Source: CAYPXJ01 sp964414595 (GTDB lineage: Bacteria; Pseudomonadota; Alphaproteobacteria; Rickettsiales; CAIJLX01). From it: a DNA stretch of 52,261 nucleotides. A program made the position numbers and the translations under genes. The notes under the pieces were generated by a model. The model was not told where the DNA came from. It saw nothing but the letters and a program-made list of their open reading frames with translations, and searched no databases. Within the stretch, counting starts at the first letter, position 1, and every line of letters begins with the position of its first letter. The stretch is taken from positions 1 to 52,261 of the forward strand of contig CAYPXJ010000009.1 of NCBI GenBank assembly GCA_964414595.1, in the 5' to 3' direction. Positions 30,281 through 38,140 of the stretch are shown here, in pieces.

Positions 30281-30950
30281 TATTGTGGTTCTTACCGGCT
30301 CCGGTATTTCGGCGGAATCGGGTCTTAAAACATTTCGTGGCGGTGATGGTTTATGGGAAGGACATCGTGTGGAAGATGTCGCCACGCCGGAAGCTTTTAT
30401 ACGCGATCCGGGAGTGGTGCAGGCTTTTTATAATGCGCGTCGCAAACAACTTCAAACCGCCATGCCAAATGCCGCGCACCTTGCGCTTGCAGAGCTTGAA
30501 AAAAACTGGCCCGGCAATTTTCTGCTTGTAACGCAAAACGTAGATGATTTGCATGAGCGCGGCGGCAGCAAAAATATTTTGCATATGCATGGTGAACTTA
30601 AAAAAGCACGCCACATGGATACGGAGGAAGTGGTGGATTGGCACGATGATATTCGTGATGGTGATCCTTATCGGCCCCACATTGTTTGGTTTGGCGAAAT
30701 GCCACTTTATATGGAAGAGATTTACCGCGCGCTTCACGCGGCGGATTTATTTGTATCGATTGGCACTTCCGGCACGGTTTATCCAGCGGCAGGTTTTGTA
30801 CAGCAGGTTCGTTTTTACGGCCTGGCTGATACCGTGCAGTTGAATCTCGACCCTGCAGAAAATAGCCCTATGTTTGAGCGCACATTATTAGGCCAAGCAA
30901 CCGAGATCGTACCGCAATTCGTGCAAGAGTTATTACATTCCAAGCGCTAG
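30264..30950 (+). CDS. cobB: CobB-like sirtuin lacking zinc cysteines
   Basis: NAD-dependent deacylase of the Sir2 family. The 228-aa protein from ATG 30264 has TGSGISAESGLKTFRG, the class III FYNARR element (Tyr and Arg for succinyl/malonyl groups), TQNVDDLHERGGSKNILHMH with the catalytic His, IVWFGEMPL and IGTSGTVYPAAGFV. The structural zinc knuckle normally between HGEL and VWFGE is shortened and has no cysteine (KKARHMDTEEVVDWHDDIRD). Translationally coupled to ldcA. Confidence 0.93.
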   Translation: MVQYRNIVVLTGSGISAESGLKTFRGGDGLWEGHRVEDVATPEAFIRDPGVVQAFYNARRKQLQTAMPNAAHLALAELEKNWPGNFLLVTQNVDDLHERGGSKNILHMHGELKKARHMDTEEVVDWHDDIRDGDPYRPHIVWFGEMPLYMEEIYRALHAADLFVSIGTSGTVYPAAGFVQQVRFYGLADTVQLNLDPAENSPMFERTLLGQATEIVPQFVQELLHSKR

Positions 30951-31751
30951 ATGCAGTGTAGTGCGTGCTGAGTTAAGTTTGAGCGGCTTGGTGAAAATAT
31001 CATTATCATTCCGGCGCAGTTTTTTTAGATAGAGCCGCGCCAGAAGAATATGCAAACGCAGCCATTTTATATCGCCACGCAGGGACGAAGTTTTGATTCC
31101 CGAAAGGATATGATCCACACGTTCTGCCATGGTGCGTGCAACATGTTTCGAGCCTTGCAGAAACGCCTTGCCACCATAATGATCCGGAGAGATAGAGGCT
31201 TGCTGCATCAGATCGGCGGGCAATAAACATTGCTGGCGGGAAAAGGCATGCGGTGCGGATTTTAAGGTGAGAATCAAACCATAGGCTGTGCCGATTTCCT
31301 CAGCGGCGCGCAGGTTTTCAGGTGTGGCCGTGCTGGTTGCCAGTAAACAGGCCTGATAAAGCGCGCCAGACGTTTGACGCAGAGAATTTTCCAGCTCCTG
31401 AAATGTGGGTGGCGTAGTTTTTTCCACTTCATTTTGCATAGCATCGATTATGCCCTGCATGGTGCTGATGGGCAGGGGGCGCTTGTGGTGCACAGCCGCC
31501 AGGCCCGCCACGACTTCGTGTTGGCGCACTCTGCCAGCTTCTATTTCTGCCAGCGCTTCACGCCACCACGTTAAACGAATAAGGCCCGTGACGGGATCGG
31601 AAATGCGATCATAGATTTTTGTCAGTTCCTGAAACCATGCGAAAAGGGCAAAAAGTATTTCGCGGTGGGCAGGTGGCGCAAAAAGCGTGAGTAAAAAACG
31701 CTCATGGTGCTGCTCACGCACTAAGCGCGCGCAGGGCGAAAGCTCAGCCAT
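30933..31751 (-). CDS. Squalene/phytoene-synthase-fold protein, NDUFAF6-like
   Basis: A 272-aa protein from ATG 31751. It has the all-helical prenyl-synthase-like pattern (HHERFLLTLFAPPAHREILF, AFWQELTKIYDRI-type region, IRLTWWREALAEIEAG, GTAYGLILTLKSAPH, REMYLKKLRR-like end). The Asp-rich DxxxD motifs of true squalene synthases are not preserved. That agrees with alphaproteobacterial relatives of NDUFAF6, an assembly factor for respiratory complex I. The assembly role is by family only. It overlaps the cobB 3' end by 18 bp. Confidence 0.75.
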   Translation of the reverse strand: MAELSPCARLVREQHHERFLLTLFAPPAHREILFALFAWFQELTKIYDRISDPVTGLIRLTWWREALAEIEAGRVRQHEVVAGLAAVHHKRPLPISTMQGIIDAMQNEVEKTTPPTFQELENSLRQTSGALYQACLLATSTATPENLRAAEEIGTAYGLILTLKSAPHAFSRQQCLLPADLMQQASISPDHYGGKAFLQGSKHVARTMAERVDHILSGIKTSSLRGDIKWLRLHILLARLYLKKLRRNDNDIFTKPLKLNSARTTLHLALGM

Positions 31752-31752
31752 G

Positions 31753-32196
31753 TTATTCCGTGTATTGCTTGTAACGCAAAGCGCCCAAAATGGCGACAAC
31801 CTGATTATCATCATCCGCAAGTGGAACCATACCCTGGCGGAATTTTACTTTTTTGCTACGTTCGACTTTGAGTTCCGATTCTTCTTGCAGCGGTGCTTTT
31901 TTCTTAAGCACTTTCATGAAATTTTCATGCAAATATTCTAAATTATTGGCCGAGGTTTTTTGCGATTTTGTATCAGCATAAATAGCATCATGCGCTTCTT
32001 TCACGCTGCTACCAAGAAAAGTGCATTCAAAATGTGGGCCGCCGGGTTGGCTTTTTACCTTCACCAAATAGCAGCTATCAATGATATCGCGCAGCGCGAA
32101 CCAATCCACAGCATCTTCGCTGGCGAGCGCACGCTCACCGCGGATACTGTTCCAATAACTCACAATACGTTCAGAAATACGACGAGAAATATCCAT
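31753..32196 (-). CDS. PAS_5-like protein
   Basis: A 147-aa soluble protein resembling the alphaproteobacterial PAS_5 family. It starts ISERIVSYWNSIRGERALAS, followed by WFALRDIIDSCYLVKV, FECTFLGSSVKEAHD and a C-terminal strand pair MVPLADDDNQVVAILGALRY. Such proteins are single PAS domains of unknown signal. One base separates its stop from the start of the NDUFAF6-like gene, so they are co-transcribed. Confidence 0.6.
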   Translation of the reverse strand: MDISRRISERIVSYWNSIRGERALASEDAVDWFALRDIIDSCYLVKVKSQPGGPHFECTFLGSSVKEAHDAIYADTKSQKTSANNLEYLHENFMKVLKKKAPLQEESELKVERSKKVKFRQGMVPLADDDNQVVAILGALRYKQYTE

Positions 32197-32205
32197 GCGT
32201 GTAAA

Positions 32206-32781
32206 TTAATCTTTCTTGTAGCCTGCCGCAAGTAACATATTGCGTGTTTCGTATAAGGGCAGGCCTAAAATATTGGAAAAAGAACCATGAATACCCGAGA
32301 TAAATGCGCCGGCACGGCCCATTAAGGTGTAGCAGCCGGATTTGCCCACCCATTCCTGAGAAGCTAGATAATCTGCTATTTCACGGGGTGTAAGACGTTT
32401 CATATTCACGGTGGAAAGCACCCGGCGCGTTTCTATTTTACCGTTAGGGGCGACAACGGTTACGCCTGTATAAACACGGTGTTTGCGGCCCGAGAGTAAC
32501 AGCATTGTCTCTTTTGCCGCATTTTCATTTTCAGCTTTGCCGATAATGCGCGTGCCCGCGGCGGCAATCGTATCCGCTGTAACGATAAAATCGCCGGGAA
32601 ATTTTTTCTGCGCTGCCCGCGCTTTTTCACGCGCGATGCGCAGCACGTAAGTTTCGGGCCGCTCTTTTTTATGTGGCGTTTCGTCGATATCCATCGGCGC
32701 AATGATATCTGCAGACCAGCCGATACTTTCCAGAAGCTGTTTGCGTGCCGCCGAAGCCGAAGCGAGAATGAGACGCGGCAT
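32206..32781 (-). CDS. maf: Maf-family nucleoside triphosphate pyrophosphatase
   Basis: Hydrolyses non-canonical or UTP/dTTP nucleotides; linked to septum control. The 191-aa protein has LILASASAARKQLLE (family start motif), ETPHKKERPETYVLRIAREK, VTADTIAAAGTRIIGK with the catalytic Asp, SGRKHRVYTGVTVV and GKSGCYTLMGRAGAFI. Co-directional with and 2 bp downstream of infA, a conserved alphaproteobacterial order. Confidence 0.95.
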   Translation of the reverse strand: MPRLILASASAARKQLLESIGWSADIIAPMDIDETPHKKERPETYVLRIAREKARAAQKKFPGDFIVTADTIAAAGTRIIGKAENENAAKETMLLLSGRKHRVYTGVTVVAPNGKIETRRVLSTVNMKRLTPREIADYLASQEWVGKSGCYTLMGRAGAFISGIHGSFSNILGLPLYETRNMLLAAGYKKD

Positions 32782-32783
32782 TG

Positions 32784-33032
32784 CTACGCAGCAGGAGCGG
32801 CGCCGGGTTTAGATTCTTTGTGGCGATGCGTAATACGCCCTTTGGTGAGATCGTACGGTGTCATTTCCACCGTCACTTCATCATGCAGCAGAATACGAAT
32901 GCGGTTTTTACGCATCTTGCCGGAGGTGTGCGCAAGGATAATGTGGCCGTTTTCCAACTGCACGCGAAACATCGTGTTCGGCAGTACTTCGACGACTTTT
33001 CCTTTAAACTCTAATAACTCTTCTTTTGCCAT
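32784..33032 (-). CDS. infA: Translation initiation factor IF-1
   Basis: Binds the ribosomal A site during initiation. The 82-aa protein has the OB-fold with MAKEELLEFKGKVVEVLPNT, MFRVQLENGHIILAHTSGKM and the RNA-binding RKNRIRILLHDEVTVEMTPY, then the alphaproteobacterial LTKGRITHRHK. A short Pro/Ala-rich tail (ESKPGAAPAA) extends past the usual end. Confidence 0.98.
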   Translation of the reverse strand: MAKEELLEFKGKVVEVLPNTMFRVQLENGHIILAHTSGKMRKNRIRILLHDEVTVEMTPYDLTKGRITHRHKESKPGAAPAA

Positions 33033-33074
33033 AGGGCGGCTGTGGTAGCATGGGCGATGGCGAGTGGCAAGGGG

Positions 33075-33533
33075 CTATTTCATATGCAGGGCGCAGATAA
33101 GCGTGAAGAATTTGCGCGCGGTTTCGTGATCCATGGTGATTTTTTCTTCCAAGAGCTCACGTAGAACATCGGCGGCCTCGTTGTGCAGGCCTCGCCTTCC
33201 CATATCAATCGCCTCAATGCGTGCAACCTGACCTTGTTTAACCGCCTCATGGTAACTTTCGCAAATGAGGAAGTAATCCTTCACATGCCCACGAAATGAA
33301 TTAATAGGTAAAAACACGCGCTCCTCAAACTCATCACCGGTAATATCAAAGCAAATACGGTTTTCGAGAATCGATAAATGCAGCGCGTATTTTTCGTTTT
33401 CGGAGCGGCCAATCAGCCGGAAACTATGTTCCTGTGTGAGGTCTCGCAGCGCCGCCTCCTGCTCGCGGGCGAATTCGTCCGAACGGCCAGTATGCGCACT
33501 TTGATCGAGGGTGATGGAGATCAGTTGAGTCAT
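33075..33533 (-). CDS. UPF0262 family protein
   Basis: A 152-aa soluble protein of unknown function restricted mainly to alphaproteobacteria. Clear family features: REQEAALRDLTQEHSFRLIG, ALHLSILENRICFDI, SFRGHVKDYFLICESYHEAV, IEAIDMGRRGLHNEAADVLR and ETARKFFTLICALHMK. It lies 42 bp upstream of infA on the same strand, in the usual UPF0262-infA-maf order. Confidence 0.94.
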   Translation of the reverse strand: MTQLISITLDQSAHTGRSDEFAREQEAALRDLTQEHSFRLIGRSENEKYALHLSILENRICFDITGDEFEERVFLPINSFRGHVKDYFLICESYHEAVKQGQVARIEAIDMGRRGLHNEAADVLRELLEEKITMDHETARKFFTLICALHMK

Positions 33534-33577
33534 GCCCTACCTTGACATTTTTTATAGATAGCGCAAGAGTGCTTGCT

Positions 33578-33898
33578 ATGACGAAGCAAGACGAATGGCA
33601 GCAGATGGCCCGTCAATATCTGGATTTCTGGCAAGCGCAACTCGCGGACGCCATGAAAGACCCGGAGCTTGTGGCCAAAAATATGGCGCTGATGCAATCG
33701 ATGCAGCGTCATTATATGCAATCCTTCTCCAGCGGTAAAAAGGAAACCGACCATGTATCCGCAACTTCCGCTACCGGCGTATCTAAGCATGGCGATGATG
33801 AATTACACGAGCTCCGTACACGCATCGCCGCATTGGAAGCGCGCGTCGCCAGACTCGAATCCGGAACTGCTCAAGGCAATCGAAAGCGCCGCGACTGA
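33578..33898 (+). CDS. Small PhaE/phasin-like protein
   Basis: A 106-aa helical protein: DEWQQMARQYLDFWQAQLAD, MQSMQRHYMQSF, a Ser/Thr linker and a C-terminal coiled coil (DELHELRTRIAALEARVARL). This layout resembles a miniature PhaE subunit or phasin that partners class III PHA synthases. Its last 146 bp overlap the start of phaC2 in another frame, so the two products are likely to be made together. Confidence 0.6.
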   Translation: MTKQDEWQQMARQYLDFWQAQLADAMKDPELVAKNMALMQSMQRHYMQSFSSGKKETDHVSATSATGVSKHGDDELHELRTRIAALEARVARLESGTAQGNRKRRD

Positions 33899-34904
33899 AC
33901 GTTTCGATATGTTCTTAAAAGGCCTGCTGGCGTACCAGCAGGCTTCACGTGCCATAAAACATGCCAAAAGGCCTAAGGCCTGCTTCAAAAAAGGCGCGGC
34001 ACGATTGCATGATTATGCACCGCAATCCAAAGGTACGCCTATTCTTGCAATCCCTTCGCTTATTAACCGCGCCTATATTTTAGATTTGCAGGAAAAGAAT
34101 AGCTTGATGCGCTATCTGGCCACGCAGAAATTTCATCCGTATCTTTTGGATTGGGGTGAAGCAGAGGAGGAAAAATCGCCGCTTTCGCTAGAAGACTATG
34201 TGGTGAAGCGCTTACTGCCCGCACTTGAGCATATTTACAAAAAAACTGGAAAACCCGTAGCTTTATTGGGTTATTGCATGGGAGGATTATTCGCGCTGGC
34301 GGCGGCGCGGTTAAAACCAAACTACGTGAATGCGCTCGCGCTGCTTGCAACGCCGTGGGATTTTCATGCCGAAGAAACGGGCAATAAAGCGCTTGCCGCA
34401 TGCGATCCCAAAATGCTCAAAAAATGGGTGATGTCACAAGACTATGTGCCTAAAGAGCAAATACAAATGTGGTTTTACATGCTGCATCCCTGGGCGATTC
34501 ACCGGAAATTTTCGCGCTTCGGAAAATGGAGTCTGAGTAGCGAGGAAGCGCAGGAATTTATCACCGTGGAAGACTGGTTAAACGACGGTGTTTCGATGAG
34601 TAGCCGCGCGGCATGGGATGCGCTTGATAATTGGGCGCTGTCTAATCGTGTCATGGAGGGAAAATGGCATGTTGCTGGAAAGGCGATAGATCCCACGCAA
34701 ATCACTCAGCCCTGTTGGCTGGCTATACCAAAGCATGATGTGGTGGTGCCGCCAGCATCAGCACGCGCTTTAAGCAAAAAGTTGCCGCATGTGACGGCGC
34801 ATTCTCTTTCCGCCGGTCACATCAGCATGGTGGTTGGCAGGGATGCAAAAAAAGCTATGTGGCAGCCGCTGGCGAAGTGGTTGCGAACTATCGCGGCCGA
34901 GTAA
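33753..34904 (+). CDS. PhaC-like PHA synthase / alpha-beta hydrolase (second copy)
   Basis: A 383-aa protein related to short (class III-like) PHA synthases. N-terminus PLPAYLSMAMMNYTSS is conserved in such proteins. The alpha/beta-hydrolase core follows: IPSLINRAYILDL, LLGYCMGGLFALAAA with Cys175 as likely nucleophile, Asp in IPKHDVVVPPASA and His in SAGHISMVVG. It is shorter than and distinct from phaC at 19715. It overlaps the phasin-like gene by 146 bp and the opposing gene by 17 bp. Confidence 0.85.
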   Translation: MYPQLPLPAYLSMAMMNYTSSVHASPHWKRASPDSNPELLKAIESAATERFDMFLKGLLAYQQASRAIKHAKRPKACFKKGAARLHDYAPQSKGTPILAIPSLINRAYILDLQEKNSLMRYLATQKFHPYLLDWGEAEEEKSPLSLEDYVVKRLLPALEHIYKKTGKPVALLGYCMGGLFALAAARLKPNYVNALALLATPWDFHAEETGNKALAACDPKMLKKWVMSQDYVPKEQIQMWFYMLHPWAIHRKFSRFGKWSLSSEEAQEFITVEDWLNDGVSMSSRAAWDALDNWALSNRVMEGKWHVAGKAIDPTQITQPCWLAIPKHDVVVPPASARALSKKLPHVTAHSLSAGHISMVVGRDAKKAMWQPLAKWLRTIAAE

Positions 34905-35550
34905 TTTGCGGTGTGTTTTGAACGGACGAAACGGGAGTAGTAGCAGGCTTTAGAGTATTGAAATTTGCCTGCCCAATATCTTGCCCTTGTGTAGGCTCAT
35001 CTTGTTTATCAAAACCAAAAACTATGCTTAAGAATTTTATAATATCCGCAAAAATATTGACGCTTTGGGTTGCAGATTCTTGCATGCCAGCAATAGGCAG
35101 AGGTGATTTACGTTTACTGCGTTCCAATTCTTCTAACGCTTTTTTACCTTCCGCATCGTTTTCGAGAAAAGCCATAAGTTCATTGGTAAAAACAGTTGCC
35201 TTTTCTTCATTAACGAGGGGATCAGGGCGCGTGGCTTTCATGTAAGTGGAAAGTGTCATCCCGGCTTTTAACGCATCGGCATTTGAGAAGTTACCGTCTG
35301 CAGAGTATTTTAGTGCTAGATCGTCGCTTTTTTTAATCGAATCATGCGCCCATGTTTCAAATTGGGGAGTGAATATTCCAACATGCTCTTCAAGTTTGCC
35401 AGGTTGTAGTAAAAATTCTTGTACTTTTCTATTGATGACCACTTCCGGATTGCTTGAGTCATACGGTTCCCGCAACTGCATTTCCATGCGTTTACGTATG
35501 CTCGCTGCCCGTTCTGGCGTGAGAGTCAGTTGTTGTGGATGGAGATTCAT
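34888..35550 (-). CDS. Hypothetical protein (220 aa) with Pho-box-like promoter
   Basis: Not recognised. From ATG 35550 (AAGGAG 6 bases upstream): a soluble helical N-terminal part (LTPERAASIRKRMEMQLREP, KATVFTNELMAFLENDAEGK), a hydrophobic stretch near residues 170-185 (VNIFADIIKFLSIVFGF) and a Thr/Pro-rich end (PVSSVQNTPQITRPR). It converges on phaC2 with a 17-bp overlap and is divergent from phaA. Confidence 0.7.
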   Translation of the reverse strand: MNLHPQQLTLTPERAASIRKRMEMQLREPYDSSNPEVVINRKVQEFLLQPGKLEEHVGIFTPQFETWAHDSIKKSDDLALKYSADGNFSNADALKAGMTLSTYMKATRPDPLVNEEKATVFTNELMAFLENDAEGKKALEELERSKRKSPLPIAGMQESATQSVNIFADIIKFLSIVFGFDKQDEPTQGQDIGQANFNTLKPATTPVSSVQNTPQITRPR

Positions 35551-35571
35551 GATTGCTCCTTGTTTATCTTT

Positions 35572-35605
35572 ATTCTGTACCCCAAATATGACAATATTGT
35601 GACAT
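35572..35605 (-). promoter_or_regulatory. Pho-box-like promoter 3
   Basis: On the minus strand ATGTCAC-AATA-TTGTCAT (35588-35605), 10 bases, CAGAAT (35572-35577). It drives the gene starting at 35550 and lies 47 bp before the divergent phaA start, so bound regulator could affect both. Confidence 0.62.
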
Positions 35606-35651
35606 TCGGAATTCCCACAATTTTTTAACATATTGATATAAAAGGATTATT

Positions 35652-36827
35652 ATGGATTCGATTGTAATTGTTTCTGCGCGGCGCACGGCGATTGGTAATT
35701 TTATGGGCGGGCTTTCTGCGCTTCCTGCGCACAAGCTGGGTGCTGTTGTGGTGAAGCAAATTCTTGCCGATACCAAAATAAAACCGGAAGAAATTTCGGA
35801 AGTGATTTTAGGCCAGGTTCTCACCGCGGCTTCTGGTCAAAACCCGGCGCGTCAAACCGTGATTGAAGCGGGTTTACCCAAAGAAGTGCCGGCGATGACT
35901 ATCAACCAGGTTTGCGGTTCGGGTTTGCGTGCCGTTGGTCTTGGTTTGCAGGCGATTGCGAATGGCGATAGCGCTATCGTGCTTGCGGGCGGGCAGGAAA
36001 ATATGAGCCTTGCGCCGCATGCTGTTTATGCGCGCAGCGGCATTAAAATGGGCGATGGGAAACTCATCGATACGATGATTCATGATGGTTTGTGGGATAT
36101 TTTTAATTCCTATCACATGGGCATCACGGCGGAAAATGTGGCGAAGAAATTTTCCATTTCGCGCGAAGAACAGGATAATTTTTCTGTCGGATCGCAGCAG
36201 AAAGCGGAGGCCGCGCAAAAATCCGATCGCTTTAAAAATGAAATCGTGCCGGTGCCGGTTTCGGTGAAAAAAGAAACGGTGAATTTTGATAAAGATGAAT
36301 TTCCGCGTCATGGCACAACGCTGGAAACGCTTTCGCGTTTGCGCCCGGCATTCGATAAAGAGGGCACGGTAACGGCGGGCAATGCTTCCGGCATTAATGA
36401 TGGCGCGGCGGCGGTATTGCTGATGAAAAAATCGGAAGCAGAGAAGCGCGGCCTCAAACCGCTCGCGACGATTAAAGCGTGGGCGCATGCGGGTTTAGAC
36501 CCGGCAGTCATGGGGCTGGGACCGATTTACGCGACGAAAAAAGTGCTCGAAAAAGCGAAGTGGAATGTGAAGGATTTGGATTTGATTGAAGCGAACGAAG
36601 CGTTTGCCGCACAGGCGATCGCGGTGAATAAAGAGCTCGGTTGGGATACGGCAAAAGTGAATGTGAATGGCGGGGCGATTGCGCTCGGCCATCCTATCGG
36701 TGCGTCGGGCTGCCGCGTTTTGGTAACGCTGCTGCATGAGATGCAGAAACGCGATGCGAAAAAAGGCCTCGCAACATTATGTATCGGTGGCGGTATGGGC
36801 GTGGCGCTGGCGGTAGAGCGAAATTAG
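35652..36827 (+). CDS. phaA: Acetyl-CoA acetyltransferase (beta-ketothiolase) PhaA
   Basis: Condenses two acetyl-CoA to acetoacetyl-CoA, the first PHB step. The 391-aa protein has the nucleophilic Cys in INQVCGSGLRAVGLG, NGDSAIVLAGGQENMSLAPH, GHPIGASGCRVLVTLLHEM with catalytic His, and CIGGGMGVALAVER with the second Cys. Flanked on both sides by minus-strand hypothetical genes with Pho-box-like promoters; it overlaps the downstream one by 4 bp. Confidence 0.96.
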   Translation: MDSIVIVSARRTAIGNFMGGLSALPAHKLGAVVVKQILADTKIKPEEISEVILGQVLTAASGQNPARQTVIEAGLPKEVPAMTINQVCGSGLRAVGLGLQAIANGDSAIVLAGGQENMSLAPHAVYARSGIKMGDGKLIDTMIHDGLWDIFNSYHMGITAENVAKKFSISREEQDNFSVGSQQKAEAAQKSDRFKNEIVPVPVSVKKETVNFDKDEFPRHGTTLETLSRLRPAFDKEGTVTAGNASGINDGAAAVLLMKKSEAEKRGLKPLATIKAWAHAGLDPAVMGLGPIYATKKVLEKAKWNVKDLDLIEANEAFAAQAIAVNKELGWDTAKVNVNGGAIALGHPIGASGCRVLVTLLHEMQKRDAKKGLATLCIGGGMGVALAVERN

Positions 36828-37171
36828 AGAGAAGGCTTAAAATCCATAGTGCCCATCTCATCGCCGCGTAGACCGCTGAGCGAGAGTTTTTTATCGACAA
36901 TTTCCTGCAAAATTTTGTCGCAACGGTCGAATAAAGAAGGATTGGCCGGGCCCTTATAAAGGATTGTTAGGCCTTTATTTGCATCCGGAATAAATTCGGG
37001 AGATGGCGATAAATCTTTGAGGTGACGCTTGAGCGCCTCGCGTAGCGCAACTTCGGTTGAATAGTAGCGCCTATCTGAAACGGCTACGTTACAAATTTGC
37101 GCGCCAGCCTCTACAGGTTGCGAAGTTAATGTTGCTTTAACATTATGTGTAATATCGAATTCTTTTTGCAT
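36824..37171 (-). CDS. Hypothetical protein (115 aa) with Pho-box-like promoter
   Basis: Not recognised. A small soluble protein (QKEFDITHNVKATLTSQPVE, YYSTEVALREALKRHLKDLS, GLTILYKGPANPSLFDRCDK) without signal peptide or membrane segment. It is tail-to-tail with phaA (shared stop region) and divergent from phaB. Confidence 0.65.
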   Translation of the reverse strand: MQKEFDITHNVKATLTSQPVEAGAQICNVAVSDRRYYSTEVALREALKRHLKDLSPSPEFIPDANKGLTILYKGPANPSLFDRCDKILQEIVDKKLSLSGLRGDEMGTMDFKPSL

Positions 37172-37200
37172 AACGGCCCCTCGTCATTGCGATTATTCTA

Positions 37201-37234
37201 AAAATATCAAATTTTCGTGAAGAAATCATGACAA
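37201..37234 (-). promoter_or_regulatory. Pho-box-like promoter 4
   Basis: On the minus strand TTGTCAT-GATT-TCTTCAC (37217-37234), 10 bases, TATTTT (37201-37206). The second heptamer is degenerate, but the spacing is the same as in the other three. The start codon is at 37171. Confidence 0.55.
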
Positions 37235-37356
37235 TTTGAAAGTCTTATTAAGAATCTGGGGCTGCTACCCTGGGTTTAGTAACCGGCATTTGCTGTTGCC
37301 TGCTTAAAAGAAAAACGCTAGAAGCTTTCGCCAAATCATTATCTTAAAGAGGATCT

Positions 37357-38102
37357 ATGCCACCGAAAAAGGGAAGAATCGCTATTGTTACCGGCGGAAC
37401 GNNNNNNNNNNCGGTATTGGCGCCACAATTTCAAAAGAGCTCAAACGCGTCGGCTATAAAGTTGCAGCAAATTACGCGCGCAACGACGAGGCGGCCAAAA
37501 AATTCGCCGCTGATACGGGCGTGAAAGCCTATAAGTGGAATGTTGCCGTACTGGAAGAATGTTTGACGGGCGTGCAGCAGGTGGAAAAAGATTTCGGTGG
37601 GCCGGTGGAAGTTCTCGTCAATAATGCGGGTATTACGTCGGATGCGATGTTGCATAAAATGGGCGAAGATAGCTGGCACCGCGTGATTGAAACGAATCTC
37701 ACCAGTTGCTTCAATATGTGCAAAGCGGTGATTAACCAGATGCGCGAAAATAATTTTGGCCGCGTGGTGAATATCAGTTCTATCAATGCGCAAGCGGGGC
37801 AGATGGGCCAGACGAATTATTCTGCAGCAAAAGCAGGGATTCTCGGTTTTACCAAAGCACTCAGTCGCGAAACAGCACGTAAAGGGATTACGGTGAATAC
37901 GGTTGCACCAGGGTATATTAATACGGAAATGGTGGCGGCGGTGCCGAAAGAAGTTTTGGCAAAAATCGTCGAACAGATTCCTGTAGGGCGTTTGGGTGAG
38001 CCAGAAGAAATCGCGCGTGCGATATTATTTTTGGTGAGCGACGAGGCCGGATTCATCACCGGAGAGACGCTCTCGGTAAACGGTGGCCACCATATGGAAT
38101 AA
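37357..38102 (+). CDS. phaB: Acetoacetyl-CoA reductase PhaB (interrupted by an assembly gap)
   Basis: NADPH-dependent short-chain dehydrogenase making (R)-3-hydroxybutyryl-CoA. The start MPPKKGRIAIVTGGT (AGAGG upstream) leads into the gap at 37402-37411 inside the TGGxxGIG cofactor motif. The frame resumes GIGATISKELKRVGYKVAAN. Later motifs: NNAGITSDAMLHKM, VNISSINAQAGQMGQTNYSAAKAG with the Ser-Tyr-Lys triad, and NTVAPGYINTEMV. The N count leaves the two halves in different frames. Two missing bases (one Arg codon completed) would restore a normal SDR. Confidence 0.93.
37402..37411. other. Assembly gap (10 N) inside phaB
   Basis: The left side ends GGCGGAACG and the right side begins CGGTATTGG. 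Filling with about two bases, not ten, gives the expected TGGTRGIG cofactor loop, so the gap length is a placeholder. Confidence 0.8.
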
Positions 38103-38140
38103 TGCCAAGCTTTGGCATTTTCTTTCTTTGAGGAGGATGA

